Assembly: GCF_000687755.1 (NCBI RefSeq)
Contig: NZ_JHXN01000005.1
Span: 1 to 64,000, forward strand
Direction of reading: 5' to 3'
Source of the DNA: Taylorella asinigenitalis ATCC 700933
GTDB lineage: Bacteria > Pseudomonadota > Gammaproteobacteria > Burkholderiales > Burkholderiaceae_B
Length of the DNA: 64,000 bases
In this document: one piece after another, positions 53,993 through 63,176 of the stretch
Numbering within the stretch: position 1 is the stretch's first letter
Layout: every line of letters begins with the position of its first letter
Translations under genes and position numbers: made by a program
The notes under the pieces: generated by a model
Database searches by the model: none
The model's input: only the letters and a program-made list of their open reading frames with translations
Told to the model about the DNA's origin: nothing

Positions 53993-55285
53993 CTAAAAAA
54001 TACTAGTTACTCTATTTAGTAAACGCTTAAAGAAGCCGACCCTTTCAACATCATGAGCTAGAACTAGTTGTTCATTTTTTAGAAACTTACCGTTTAAAAC
54101 AAATTGAACTTCAGAATACGCTTGTCCTGCGGTTAATGGTGCTTTTAGGTCACTGCTGATTTGAGATAAAACTTGAATATTTGCTTCCTCACCCCTAGGA
54201 ACCGTAATCACAACTGGCTTAGTAGATTGAAATACAGCTTTTTCACCTTTAGCGTCACGAATTTTATGCTCTACAAATGGTGCGTTCGCTTTAGCATATT
54301 CAACATTGACGAAATTTTGAAATGCCCAGTCTATAAGTTGCTTACTAAGTTGCTCACGTTTCTTTATTGATTCCGCACCCATTAATATTGTAAGGATACG
54401 TCGATTACCCCTTTTAACTGAAGTAACAAGACAGTATCCAGCTTCGTCAGTATGACCAGTTTTTAAGCCATCAAGACCTTCGATTTTTCCCAATAAACCA
54501 TTGGTGTTAGTTTGTCGAATCTTACCGTAAGTAAATTCAGGTTGACTAAAGTAATGATAGTACTGAGGGAAGTCAACTATTATGTGTTGAGCTAATACAG
54601 ATAGATCTCTAGCTGTTGTGTATGTATCTGGAGATGGCAATCCCGTCGGATCTGCAAAATGTGAATTAAGCATATGGAATGCCTGCAAACTCTCATTCAT
54701 CTCAGTGACAAAAGTATCCACGGTTCCAGATACGGCTTCAGCCAATTGAATAGATGCATCATTCCCCGATTGAACTACCATACCTTGAAGTAGTTCAGAA
54801 ATTGTGACTTTGTCGTTCACGTTAATGAACATACGAGAACCACCTGTCTTCCATGCCTTTTCAGATACGATGACCTCTTGGTCAAGATTTAATCGTTTGT
54901 CCTCAAGAGCTTCAAATACTAAACTAGAAGTCATAAGCTTAGTAAGAGAAGCTGGTGCAACTTTAAGATCAGGATTAAATTGAGCAATAATCTGACCACT
55001 TTCCATATCCAGTACAAGCCATGATTTCACATTTAATTCAGGAGACTGAATTCCAGCAATATCAGCCAATGCTGGAGTTGACGGACTAGTTGGAGTTATG
55101 CTTGATCTTTCAGAGTGATCTCTAATGGAAGATTTAAGTGGAGTAGTTGGGGTGGCAATAATCTTGCTATCTGAATCATCGGAACTTGAAGATTTACCTT
55201 CGAAAAAAGTAGTTATGGCAAAAACCCCGAGTACAAGAATCAATAATATTAATAAAAGTTTTACTGGAGATTTTCTTCTAGCCAT
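53993..55285 (-). CDS. dacC: D-alanyl-D-alanine carboxypeptidase (PBP5/6 type)
   Basis: The product has 430 residues. An N-terminal hydrophobic anchor or signal (about 7-27) is followed by a Ser/Thr/Pro linker. The three penicillin-binding motifs are present: SLTK (in VAPASLTKLM), SGN (VVQSGNDASI) and KTG (DGLKTGHTDEAG). A C-terminal beta domain and an amphipathic end (RVGFFKRLLNRVTSIF) hold it to the inner membrane. It removes the terminal D-Ala of peptidoglycan stem peptides. It is next to dat, ybeD and lipB. Confidence 0.93.
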   Translation of the reverse strand: MARRKSPVKLLLILLILVLGVFAITTFFEGKSSSSDDSDSKIIATPTTPLKSSIRDHSERSSITPTSPSTPALADIAGIQSPELNVKSWLVLDMESGQIIAQFNPDLKVAPASLTKLMTSSLVFEALEDKRLNLDQEVIVSEKAWKTGGSRMFINVNDKVTISELLQGMVVQSGNDASIQLAEAVSGTVDTFVTEMNESLQAFHMLNSHFADPTGLPSPDTYTTARDLSVLAQHIIVDFPQYYHYFSQPEFTYGKIRQTNTNGLLGKIEGLDGLKTGHTDEAGYCLVTSVKRGNRRILTILMGAESIKKREQLSKQLIDWAFQNFVNVEYAKANAPFVEHKIRDAKGEKAVFQSTKPVVITVPRGEEANIQVLSQISSDLKAPLTAGQAYSEVQFVLNGKFLKNEQLVLAHDVERVGFFKRLLNRVTSIF

Positions 55286-55294
55286 AAATCCTCG

Positions 55295-55939
55295 TTAACC
55301 TAAAAAATCATCAATCAAATTTTTAACAATTATAAGTTTACCGTGAAAAAAATGTCCACAATCTGGAATGGTAACGAGGGGTAACTCATAATTTTTTAAC
55401 CAATCCACAGCCTCATCAAAAGGTATGATTTCATCATCATAGCCATGTACAAGCAAAGTTTTTTTAGGCAAATCAATTTCCCTTTTTGCATACTTCCAAA
55501 CAGCTACCCCAAGCAGTATTAATGATTTTGGTAATTCAATTTCAGAGTCCTTAATCTCTTGATATAGTTGAGCTGCTACTGCAGAACCAAATGAAAAACC
55601 ACCAAGCACCCAAGGCTTATCTTTTAATTGAGGATATTGATTTAATATATATTCAACTAAAAACTTCATATCTTCCGTTTCTCCAACAGAATCCGCAAAC
55701 TTTCCTTCAGAATCTCCTACACCCCTAAAATTAGGTCTAAAACTAACCATGCCCTTTGAACAACAAGCACGTGCAAGAGTAGTTGTGACTTTATTGGTTT
55801 TAGAACCTTCATGAAGTGGATGCGGATGAAGACATAAGGCCCATCCAGTTAGATCGGTTTGATTTATTTCTGAGGGCCAATCGATATCACAATCAATAAT
55901 GCCCGTTGGACTAGGAATTTGTAGTGTTTGTGTTTTCAT
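55295..55939 (-). CDS. Alpha/beta hydrolase
   Basis: The product has 214 residues. LHPHPLHEGS is an oxyanion-type loop, FRPNFRGVGDSEG follows, and GGFSFGSAVA carries the nucleophile Ser. VHGYDDEIIPF and DCGHFFHG hold the acid and the catalytic His. This is the cytosolic YqiA/peptidase-like serine hydrolase type often annotated as a small esterase; the substrate is unknown. Its 5' end overlaps the end of the small 63-residue gene by 29 bases. Confidence 0.8.
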   Translation of the reverse strand: MKTQTLQIPSPTGIIDCDIDWPSEINQTDLTGWALCLHPHPLHEGSKTNKVTTTLARACCSKGMVSFRPNFRGVGDSEGKFADSVGETEDMKFLVEYILNQYPQLKDKPWVLGGFSFGSAVAAQLYQEIKDSEIELPKSLILLGVAVWKYAKREIDLPKKTLLVHGYDDEIIPFDEAVDWLKNYELPLVTIPDCGHFFHGKLIIVKNLIDDFLG

Positions 55940-56102
55940 TTGCTACAGGCTGAGTTTTTAGTATTTCAATTTGAAGAGGTTTAAATTCAACATGCGTATG
56001 ATTAGATTGGAAACTGATATCTTTAGGTGAGAAACCAAAATATCCCATACCAAAAATAAACATTAATACATTCAAAACAATAAGCAATAAAATCTTACCC
56101 AT
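55911..56102 (-). CDS. Small single-pass membrane protein
   Basis: The product has 63 residues. Residues 1-23 are a membrane helix (MGKILLLIVLNVLMFIFGMG), and a polar C-terminal tail follows. It lies 5 bases after coaX and overlaps the hydrolase start by 29 bases. In Bordetella relatives coaX is followed by an SPOR-domain protein anchored by one helix; this could be a shortened remnant, but no SPOR domain is visible. The tight packing and the start at 56102 suggest that it is translated. Confidence 0.5.
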   Translation of the reverse strand: MGKILLLIVLNVLMFIFGMGYFGFSPKDISFQSNHTHVEFKPLQIEILKTQPVANENTNTTNS

Positions 56103-56107
56103 AATAT

Positions 56108-56986
56108 TTACCCCTTATTAGAAACATAATATTGAAGCCCGTCCAATACTGTAGTTTCAAGTTCGATGCATTCAACTTGTGCAAGGCCAGCAGCGGTGGA
56201 CCAATGCGAACAAATAGATTTAATTTCGTCGACGATAGTTTCTTTAGCCCCACCACTAATAAACACATATGGAACTTGAGTGGTAAGAAACCACAATTTT
56301 TGGATTTGTCTAAACACAGCTCCAGCCTGTGCACAGACAACACCTGTTTGTATAGCCGCATGAGTGGTTAAAGGAAAATTAACAATATCACTTGCACTAA
56401 CAGCCACTTTAGGCAGATGAGCCGTTCCCCTAAAAAGACTATCGAACATCATCTGAAGCCCTGGCAATATTGTCCCTCCAATCAGCTGCTCATTATGCAT
56501 ACAATCAACAGTAGTAGCCGTCCCAAAACTCACATGAATAAGGGCTACATTAGAATCGACCTTCAAATGGTGTGTTAAATGATAATGTGCACCAATAATA
56601 CCAAACCAACGATCTACTCCTAGTTGCTTAGTATTTTCGTAAAGGTTTTTAATTGAAAATGCTTTCTCTTCCGACTCAAGCCATACAATTGGCTCTTTTT
56701 GATTAAAATCTTTAGATTTCTCTAAGTCAAAAGACCCAAACACATTCTCTAAATCTGTGCGAATATTTTCTGTGGCAACGGTAACGCCATATACTTTCGC
56801 TATATTTCCATCTCTTGTAATTCTTTCGACAAAGCCAACTAACTTAGCATATTCTTGATTGTAAATAGTGATCTCATTAATTATGGCTTTATCTAAATTC
56901 TTTTCAGCCTCAGGATGATTTAGCCAAAAAGCTCTCGCCTTAATACGAGAATTTCCGCTATCGATTAATATGCAAATTTTATCCAT
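56108..56986 (-). CDS. coaX: Type III pantothenate kinase CoaX
   Basis: The product has 292 residues. An ASKHA-fold kinase is seen: LIDSGNSRIKARAF near the N terminus, GVDRWFGIIGAH in the middle and GGTILPGLQMMFDSL with the SGGAKE turn later. It phosphorylates pantothenate in coenzyme A synthesis. In Bordetella its orthologue was described as Bvg accessory factor (Baf). One base separates it from birA. Confidence 0.93.
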   Translation of the reverse strand: MDKICILIDSGNSRIKARAFWLNHPEAEKNLDKAIINEITIYNQEYAKLVGFVERITRDGNIAKVYGVTVATENIRTDLENVFGSFDLEKSKDFNQKEPIVWLESEEKAFSIKNLYENTKQLGVDRWFGIIGAHYHLTHHLKVDSNVALIHVSFGTATTVDCMHNEQLIGGTILPGLQMMFDSLFRGTAHLPKVAVSASDIVNFPLTTHAAIQTGVVCAQAGAVFRQIQKLWFLTTQVPYVFISGGAKETIVDEIKSICSHWSTAAGLAQVECIELETTVLDGLQYYVSNKG

Positions 56987-57862
56987 CTAACTAGTTCCTA
57001 ATTTCTTAATAGAAACGTCAACATTTAGTAGAGGTATGATCTGATCATTTGAAAGCCTAACTAATAACTGAGCCTCTTCATTTAAACCAAGGCTCTCTCC
57101 AGTAAGCACATATTTTCCTTCTTGATACACATCTATGAATTGCCCTCTCAAAGCGTCCATATCTTCATGAATCTTTTTAAATCGAGCAAATCCTTCAGAC
57201 TTATAAATATCTAAAGCATTCATCCATGAGCGTGCTATTAAGGACACCAAGTCTGATATAGAATGACTGATTTGTGTTGCATCAAGATGAAGATCTCTGA
57301 TAACAGAAATCCAGTCAGCAATCGGCCGATCAAGTTGCTTACTTAACTCTTTAGCATGGTTTAGGTTCATGCCCATGCCCACTACTATGACGTTGTGATT
57401 AAAATCTATTTTACCAGTGCTAGGACGAGTAACTTCTACCAACAAACCCGATAGTTTTGCTTCCTTGTAGTAAATATCGTTAGGCCATTTCATAGTAAGA
57501 AGGTTTGACCCTGGCCCACCTATAGATTTTCTTAAAGCTTCACAAGCCACAATCCCCGCTAAAGGTGCAAGCGTTGCTATCTTATCTGGTGGCAATATCA
57601 CGTCATACGCACAAGAAAACATCAGTGTATTGCCCTTTAAATTAGACCATTTTTTTCCTTGCCTGCCTTTGCCAGATGATTGATAATGAGCTCCTATCAA
57701 AGCTGGTCGAAGAAGCTGAGAATTTGAAGACTTAGCCTCTCTAAGCAGAATATTATTAGTGGAATCTACTTGCTCTTTCCATTCGATACTTTTAAATTCT
57801 TTGAGAGCAAGTTTTAAATCAGAAATTATTATTTCTGGATTTGGCAATAAGCTCGTGCTCAT
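56987..57862 (-). CDS. birA: Biotin-protein ligase BirA, no DNA-binding domain
   Basis: The product has 291 residues. The ATP/biotin site GKGRQGKKWSN and MKWPNDIYY, then SGLLVEVTR and IVVGMGMNLNH, are standard for the ligase, and the C-terminal SH3-like part is present. The usual N-terminal helix-turn-helix of regulatory BirA is missing, so it attaches biotin to the carboxylase carrier but is not expected to repress bio genes. Its start lies 7 bases after waaA. Confidence 0.93.
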   Translation of the reverse strand: MSTSLLPNPEIIISDLKLALKEFKSIEWKEQVDSTNNILLREAKSSNSQLLRPALIGAHYQSSGKGRQGKKWSNLKGNTLMFSCAYDVILPPDKIATLAPLAGIVACEALRKSIGGPGSNLLTMKWPNDIYYKEAKLSGLLVEVTRPSTGKIDFNHNVIVVGMGMNLNHAKELSKQLDRPIADWISVIRDLHLDATQISHSISDLVSLIARSWMNALDIYKSEGFARFKKIHEDMDALRGQFIDVYQEGKYVLTGESLGLNEEAQLLVRLSNDQIIPLLNVDVSIKKLGTS

Positions 57863-57869
57863 CGAGACC

Positions 57870-59168
57870 TCAGTTCTTCTTACGATCGGAAATATAAGGA
57901 AGAATTAAGTTAAAGATTTTTTTACTCACGCCTTGATGTAGTGCAAGCCACTGCTTTGCTGTTTTCCCCATGATTTCTAACTGTTCAGGTTGTGAAATAA
58001 GAGAATTTGCTAAAACCAAAGCTTGTTGCGTATTTTCAGCTCTGCGTGCAACTCCTTCAATAATTGCATCATTTACAGATTTTTCAAAATTATGTGTATG
58101 AGGACCAACTATAACTGGTACACCAGCAGCACAAGCTTCAATATGATTCTGACCGCCAAAATCTCCAAAACTTCCAGCAATTATTGAACAATCAGCCATT
58201 CCATAGTAATAGAATAATTCCCCCATCGTGTCGCCAAACAGAACGTCAATTTCATTTAGAGTTTGCTCAGATGGATTGTCTGACTTTCTACTAAATGATA
58301 GAGGGGATTTTTTCAAGAGGTGTTCAACCTCAGCAAATCTCTCAGGATGTCTCGGAATAATAATATATAGCGGCAATTGTTCATTTTGTTTATCTTTTTT
58401 TAGCTGAACTATGTCTTTGATAAACATTTGTTCTTCACCGTCACGTGTGCTCGCAATAACAACTACAGGACGTTTTAATAAAACTTTTTTTTGCTTACCA
58501 AGATCTATTTGATCGTGAGGAATTTTTAAATCAAATTTTAAATTTCCCGTTACTTGAGAATTTATACCAATGCTTTCAAAATGCTGATTATCTAAAAAGC
58601 TCTGAGAAAGTATAAGCTTTAAGGACTTATAACTATTTTTTAAAACGCCGCCAAGAGAGTTAACTAATTTAGATGATTTTTCAGAAAATCTAGCACTAAC
58701 TAATACCATCGGTATATTCAATTGACTGGCATAGTGAACTAAATTAGGCCAGACCTCCCTTTCTATCAAGATTCCACATCTTGGCTTCCAGTGTCCAAAA
58801 AATCCCCCTACAGCCTCTGGAAAATCATATGGTATCCAGGCTTGAACCAAACTTCCCTTTGCTATGTCCTCAGAAAATAATTTTGCACCTTGTGCTCTAC
58901 CAGTATCAGTCATATGCGTAAGTAAGACAGGGAAGCCATTATCGAGTAGTAATCTTACTAAAGGCTGACAGGCTCTAGTTTCCCCTAAACTAACTGCATG
59001 AACCCATACTGGTGCATAGATTCTAGGTTTGGAGGTAGAGTATAGACCAAACCTCTCAGGATGATGCATGTCAAAATCGCTACCACGCTTTTTCTTTTTG
59101 TTTTTTATATAAGAAAAAATAAGTGGTTTAAACATTCTTAACAAACCGTTGTATATCATCCTGCTCAT
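57870..59168 (-). CDS. waaA: Kdo transferase WaaA (KdtA)
   Basis: The product has 432 residues. An N-terminal membrane-proximal stretch is followed by two GT-B domains: VWVHAVSLGETRACQPL, then ILIEREVWPNLV and VLVSARFSEKS. DCSIIAGSFGDFGGQNHIE is the C-terminal acceptor/donor motif. WaaA transfers Kdo to lipid IVA at the start of LPS core synthesis. It is followed by birA and preceded by waaC (3 bases), so the LPS genes share an operon. Confidence 0.93.
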   Translation of the reverse strand: MSRMIYNGLLRMFKPLIFSYIKNKKKKRGSDFDMHHPERFGLYSTSKPRIYAPVWVHAVSLGETRACQPLVRLLLDNGFPVLLTHMTDTGRAQGAKLFSEDIAKGSLVQAWIPYDFPEAVGGFFGHWKPRCGILIEREVWPNLVHYASQLNIPMVLVSARFSEKSSKLVNSLGGVLKNSYKSLKLILSQSFLDNQHFESIGINSQVTGNLKFDLKIPHDQIDLGKQKKVLLKRPVVVIASTRDGEEQMFIKDIVQLKKDKQNEQLPLYIIIPRHPERFAEVEHLLKKSPLSFSRKSDNPSEQTLNEIDVLFGDTMGELFYYYGMADCSIIAGSFGDFGGQNHIEACAAGVPVIVGPHTHNFEKSVNDAIIEGVARRAENTQQALVLANSLISQPEQLEIMGKTAKQWLALHQGVSKKIFNLILPYISDRKKN

Positions 59169-59171
59169 AGC

Positions 59172-60125
59172 TTACTTCCCTAGAGCTTCATCCAGTTTGC
59201 TTAAAACCATAGCTTGACTAGGTGGAACACCAACATCACCCAAACTAGCTGTGTATCCAGATCCAACTACGGGAGTTCGTATTGGAGAGGTACATGTATA
59301 AATTCCAATGGTAGGTCGACCAAGTGCCGCTGATAGATGTGTAAGTCCGCTATCAAGACCCACCATTACCTTACTTGAGGCCAGTGTATTTGCTACATCC
59401 GTTAAATTCATACGTGGCAATACCTCAGCATCTGGCAAATCTTTAACTAATTCTCTAGCTCTTTCAGTCTCTCTTACACTACCTGAAAATACCCTTATCG
59501 GTATTCCATATTCATTTAATCGATTAAAAACCGCATGCCAGGCAGATTCATCCCAAAGTTTCTCATCTGTTGAAGCTGAGGGCATAATAGCAGCAAAATT
59601 TTGAACTTGAACATTATTTGTGAAAGCTTGAAGGCCAAAGTCAGGCTCACCCTCAAATTCATATCCAAAGACTTTAGATGCAAGAATTCTTTGACGAGTG
59701 ACAGCAGTTTGCCAATACTCAATGTTATGTTTAATGTTATAGAACAATGATGCTGGTGACTCTTTCGCAGACTTCCAATTCAACCCGTGTTTAGTACCTT
59801 TAGCAAGCCATACTACCCAAGCAGATTTTAAGAGAGACTGCATATCAAGTATGAAGTCATACTTAGTCGATTGAAGTTTATTGATAAATTTTTTTCTCTC
59901 CGATCGAGAACGCGATCCAAACCAATCTTTACGCCATCTTCTATGAGCTATTTCAATAATGTCATTAACGGCTGGATGCCAAAGAGGTATTTCACTAAAA
60001 GCCTCTTCAACCACCCAATCCATGGTGAAATCTTTAACGTGTTTTTGAATATCTGATATCGCTGGCAATAAGTGAACTATATCACCTAGTGAAGAAGAGC
60101 GAACTATCAATATTTTTTTAGTCAT
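59172..60125 (-). CDS. waaC: Lipopolysaccharide heptosyltransferase I
   Basis: The product has 317 residues of GT9 fold. The N terminus IVRSSSLGDIVHLLPAISDI and the nucleotide-binding VMVGLDSGLTHLSAALGRPT are the heptosyltransferase motifs. It adds the first heptose to Kdo2-lipid A. It lies between the M50 protease gene (3 bases) and waaA (3 bases). WaaF or another family-9 enzyme is an alternative, but the pairing with waaA favours WaaC. Confidence 0.88.
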   Translation of the reverse strand: MTKKILIVRSSSLGDIVHLLPAISDIQKHVKDFTMDWVVEEAFSEIPLWHPAVNDIIEIAHRRWRKDWFGSRSRSERKKFINKLQSTKYDFILDMQSLLKSAWVVWLAKGTKHGLNWKSAKESPASLFYNIKHNIEYWQTAVTRQRILASKVFGYEFEGEPDFGLQAFTNNVQVQNFAAIMPSASTDEKLWDESAWHAVFNRLNEYGIPIRVFSGSVRETERARELVKDLPDAEVLPRMNLTDVANTLASSKVMVGLDSGLTHLSAALGRPTIGIYTCTSPIRTPVVGSGYTASLGDVGVPPSQAMVLSKLDEALGK

Positions 60126-60128
60126 AAA

Positions 60129-60764
60129 CTAAAGACCAACAATGGAAAACAAAAATCGTAAAAGTGGATTTATTATAGGTGGCAATATAAACCCAAATGC
60201 ACCAACCATAACCAATAATAATACTATATACATTCCATAAGGTTCGATTTTTGCTATGTTATAAGATAATCTATCAGGCAGTAGACCTACTAAAACTCTC
60301 CCACCATCTAAAGGAGGTATAGGAATTAAGTTAAAAATCATAAGCACCAAGTTAATTTGAACTCCAGCAATAGCCATATCTCTTAAAACGCCAGAATTTA
60401 AGCCAAATGAAATTTGAATTTTAAACCATAGGACCCACAAAAAAGCCATAATTAAGTTTGCAATCGGACCAGCTGCTGCCACATAAACCATATGTTTTTT
60501 TGGATCTCTTAAAGCCCCAAATCTAACTGGAACAGGCTTGGCCCAACCAAATATAGGAGCACCTAAAGCAGCTAATAACCCTGGCAATATTACGGTACCT
60601 ATTGGATCTATATGTTTAACTGGATTTAAACTTACTCTGCCTAACATATAAGCAGTCTTATCCCCAAAGTAATTAGCCACATAACCGTGAGCAGCTTCAT
60701 GTAGGGTAATAGCAAATAGAATTGGTACAGCAAATACGCTAATTATGTATAAAATCTGGTCCAT
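60129..60764 (-). CDS. Site-2 protease family (M50) membrane protein
   Basis: The product has 211 residues and about five or six membrane helices. The zinc site is HEAAHGYVAN (about 22-26), completed by the second motif NLIPIPPLDGGRV (Asp about 163). The NPVKHIDPIGT stretch is shared by YwhC-type S2P homologues. The substrate is unknown; S2Ps cleave membrane-bound regulators or signal remnants. It is the first gene of the waaC-waaA-birA-coaX minus-strand run. Confidence 0.9.
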   Translation of the reverse strand: MDQILYIISVFAVPILFAITLHEAAHGYVANYFGDKTAYMLGRVSLNPVKHIDPIGTVILPGLLAALGAPIFGWAKPVPVRFGALRDPKKHMVYVAAAGPIANLIMAFLWVLWFKIQISFGLNSGVLRDMAIAGVQINLVLMIFNLIPIPPLDGGRVLVGLLPDRLSYNIAKIEPYGMYIVLLLVMVGAFGFILPPIINPLLRFLFSIVGL

Positions 60765-60829
60765 AATTATTAAATCATTATTACAATGGCAAAAAAACCT
60801 ATTAATTTTAAAGACATATCAATTTTGGC

Positions 60830-60857
60830 TTGAAAATCCGTGAAAATTGTTTATCAT
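60830..60857 (+). promoter_or_regulatory. Candidate sigma-70 promoter of the glycine-zipper gene
   Basis: TTGAAA (60830-60835), a 16-base spacer and TATCAT (60852-60857) lie 34 bases before the ATG at 60891. The boxes match four or five of six positions of the consensus. The site is a candidate only. Confidence 0.45.
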
Positions 60858-60890
60858 AAATAGTGCTCATATTTCTAACGGTTTCAAATC

Positions 60891-61322
60891 ATGACTACTC
60901 AATTAAAACATACTTTAGCTTTATTTTTTGTTGTATTTGCTTTTGCATGTCAACAATACAGACCTCTAATAGATCCTAAAGGTTTAGATGCTGCATTACT
61001 TGAGCAGCATATGGGAGAGTGCGAGGCACTAGTTCAGCAGGCTATGAATAGTGGCGCTAGCCCGAGAGCTCCTGGTGCATTACTAGTGGTTCCAGCTGTA
61101 TTCGCTGGTGCTGTTACTGGGGCTGTAGTTGATAGAGATATGAAAAGTTTTTTCATAAGATCAAACTACAATAGTGACTTATGGTCTATATTTGGAGCTG
61201 TAGCTGGTTTATTTGCAGGAATATATACGGCTCTTCAACATGATCAGAATATTCAAAGTCATAGAAAAACCATCATGGACCAATGCATGGAGAAAAGAGG
61301 ATACGACATTATCCAATATTAA
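60891..61322 (+). CDS. Glycine-zipper lipoprotein
   Basis: The product has 143 residues. A signal peptide ends in a lipobox-like FAFAC (Cys about 20). A helix, HMGECEALVQQA, precedes a glycine/alanine-rich zipper (about 63-82; LVVPAVFAGAVTGAVV) and a second one (about 103-118). Two cysteines remain (GEC, DQC). It resembles glycine-zipper outer-membrane lipoproteins of unknown role. It stands alone on the plus strand, convergent with aspS. Confidence 0.75.
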   Translation: MTTQLKHTLALFFVVFAFACQQYRPLIDPKGLDAALLEQHMGECEALVQQAMNSGASPRAPGALLVVPAVFAGAVTGAVVDRDMKSFFIRSNYNSDLWSIFGAVAGLFAGIYTALQHDQNIQSHRKTIMDQCMEKRGYDIIQY

Positions 61323-61325
61323 TAA

Positions 61326-61351
61326 AAAAGGGACCTTAAGAGGCCCCTTTT
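61326..61351. terminator. Bidirectional terminator, glycine-zipper gene / aspS
   Basis: AAAAGGG (61326-61332) and CCCTTTT (61345-61351) form the outer stem, with CCT/AGG continuing inside past one A-C mismatch. The T-rich flank serves the plus strand and the A-rich flank serves aspS on the minus strand. Confidence 0.85.
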
Positions 61352-61365
61352 ATTCATAACAAAGA

Positions 61366-63162
61366 TTACTGAGTCACTACAGGATTTCTTAATTTTATAT
61401 GCAGTTCCCTTAATTGCTTTTCATCTACAGGAGAAGGAGCTTGAACAAGTAGGTCTTGTGCTCTTTGAGTTTTAGGGAATGCAATAACATCTCTGATTGA
61501 TTCTGCTCCAGCCATCAAGGTTACCAATCTATCAAGTCCAAAAGCCAAACCACCGTGAGGAGGAGCTCCATATTGAAGAGCATCCAACAAGAATCCAAAT
61601 TTTTCTCTAGCTTCTTCAGGCCCTATTTTTAGTGCTCTAAAAACTTTACTTTGCACTTCTTCTTTATGGATACGTACAGATCCACCTCCAACTTCCCAGC
61701 CATTTAGAACCATATCGTAAGCTTTTGCATAAGCTTTAGATGGGTCAGATTCAAGCAAATCCTCATGACCATCTTTTGGACTAGTAAATGGATGATGAGC
61801 AGCTGTGTAACGGCCTTCTTCTTCGTCGTATTCAAACATAGGAAAATCAACTACCCATAAAGGCTGCCAACCAGCTTTGAAAAGCCCATGTTGTTTAGCA
61901 AAATCGCTAAGACCCAACTTAACCCTTAATGCCCCCATAGAATCATTTACGATTTTGGCTTTATCCGCACCAAAGAAAATTAAGTCGCCGTCTTGGGCTC
62001 CAGTTCTAGTAAGAATCTCATTTAAAGTAGAGTCATCAATATTTTTTACTATCGGGGATTGAAGCCCTTCACGACCAGAAGACACAGAGTTTACCTTAAT
62101 GTAAGCTAAACCTTTAGCTCCATAAATTCCAACAAATTGAGTGTAATCATCAATCTCTTTGCGGCTTAGAGTAGCACCTCCTGGTACTCTCATAGCAACA
62201 ACTCTGCCGCCCTCCATATTGGCTGCTGATTGAAACACCTTAAACTCAACATTCTTCATCAGTTCTGTTAGTTCGGTAAATTCTAGGGAAATACGAAGAT
62301 CTGGTTTATCAGATCCATATCTTCCCATGGCTTCTGACCAACTCATAACTGGAAATGGGTCTGCAAGCTCAATGCCTTTTACCGCTTTAAAAACATGACG
62401 CATCATACCTTCAAATATATCTCTAATTTCCTGTTCATTAAGGAAAGAAGTTTCGCAGTCTATTTGAGTAAATTCAGGTTGACGGTCCGCGCGTAAGTCT
62501 TCATCACGGAAACACTTAGTGATTTGATAATATCTGTCATATCCTGCAACCATAAGCATTTGCTTAAATAATTGAGGTGATTGTGGCAATGCATAAAACT
62601 GCCCATCATGCACTCTAGAAGGCACTAAATAATCACGTGCACCCTCAGGTGTAGAGCGTGTGAGCATCGGTGTCTCAATATCTATAAATCCAAGTTCATC
62701 TAAATATTTTCTAGATTCGATAGCCACTCTATAACGAAGCATCATATTATTTTGCATAACAGGACGACGCAAATCTATAATTCTATGAGTTAGACGAATA
62801 GTTTCAGATAGATTTTCATCATCTAATTGAAAAGGAGGAGTGACAGAAGCATTAAGAATTTCTACTTCATTACACAACACTTCAATTTCACCAGAATAAA
62901 GATCTTTATTCACAGTGCCTTCAGGGCGATTTCTAACTAGACCAGTCACCCTAATACAGTATTCATTACGGATAGTTTCCGCAATTTTAAAAGCCTCTTG
63001 ATTATCGGGGTCAAAAACGATTTGAGCCAAACCCTCACGATCACGCAAGTCTAAGAAAATAACGCCGCCATGATCACGACGACGATGACACCAACCGTAT
63101 AAAGTTACAGTCTTATTTAAATAATCAGTATTTACTTTGCCGACATAGCAAGTACGAGTCAT
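61366..63162 (-). CDS. aspS: Aspartyl-tRNA synthetase
   Basis: The product has 598 residues, normal for bacterial AspRS. An N-terminal OB-fold anticodon domain ([20 protein letters not shown]) is followed by class II motif 2 ([19 protein letters not shown]) and motif 3 ([15 protein letters not shown]). A GAD insertion domain is present between them. Betaproteobacterial enzymes may also charge tRNA-Asn, with GatCAB then making Asn-tRNA; that cannot be decided here. A 14-base gap separates it from the antiporter gene upstream. Confidence 0.96.
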   Translation of the reverse strand: MTRTCYVGKVNTDYLNKTVTLYGWCHRRRDHGGVIFLDLRDREGLAQIVFDPDNQEAFKIAETIRNEYCIRVTGLVRNRPEGTVNKDLYSGEIEVLCNEVEILNASVTPPFQLDDENLSETIRLTHRIIDLRRPVMQNNMMLRYRVAIESRKYLDELGFIDIETPMLTRSTPEGARDYLVPSRVHDGQFYALPQSPQLFKQMLMVAGYDRYYQITKCFRDEDLRADRQPEFTQIDCETSFLNEQEIRDIFEGMMRHVFKAVKGIELADPFPVMSWSEAMGRYGSDKPDLRISLEFTELTELMKNVEFKVFQSAANMEGGRVVAMRVPGGATLSRKEIDDYTQFVGIYGAKGLAYIKVNSVSSGREGLQSPIVKNIDDSTLNEILTRTGAQDGDLIFFGADKAKIVNDSMGALRVKLGLSDFAKQHGLFKAGWQPLWVVDFPMFEYDEEEGRYTAAHHPFTSPKDGHEDLLESDPSKAYAKAYDMVLNGWEVGGGSVRIHKEEVQSKVFRALKIGPEEAREKFGFLLDALQYGAPPHGGLAFGLDRLVTLMAGAESIRDVIAFPKTQRAQDLLVQAPSPVDEKQLRELHIKLRNPVVTQ

Positions 63163-63176
63163 AAAAAACGCTCCAT

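Noticed and set aside
1896-62591. Codon bias alone as the reason for the ATTGCCA excess
   Set aside because: Not excluded fully: many copies encode Leu-Pro as TTG-CCA. But copies in the Ile-Ala, Tyr-Cys-His and Gly-Asn readings need another cause, so I kept the finding and listed codon control as the test.
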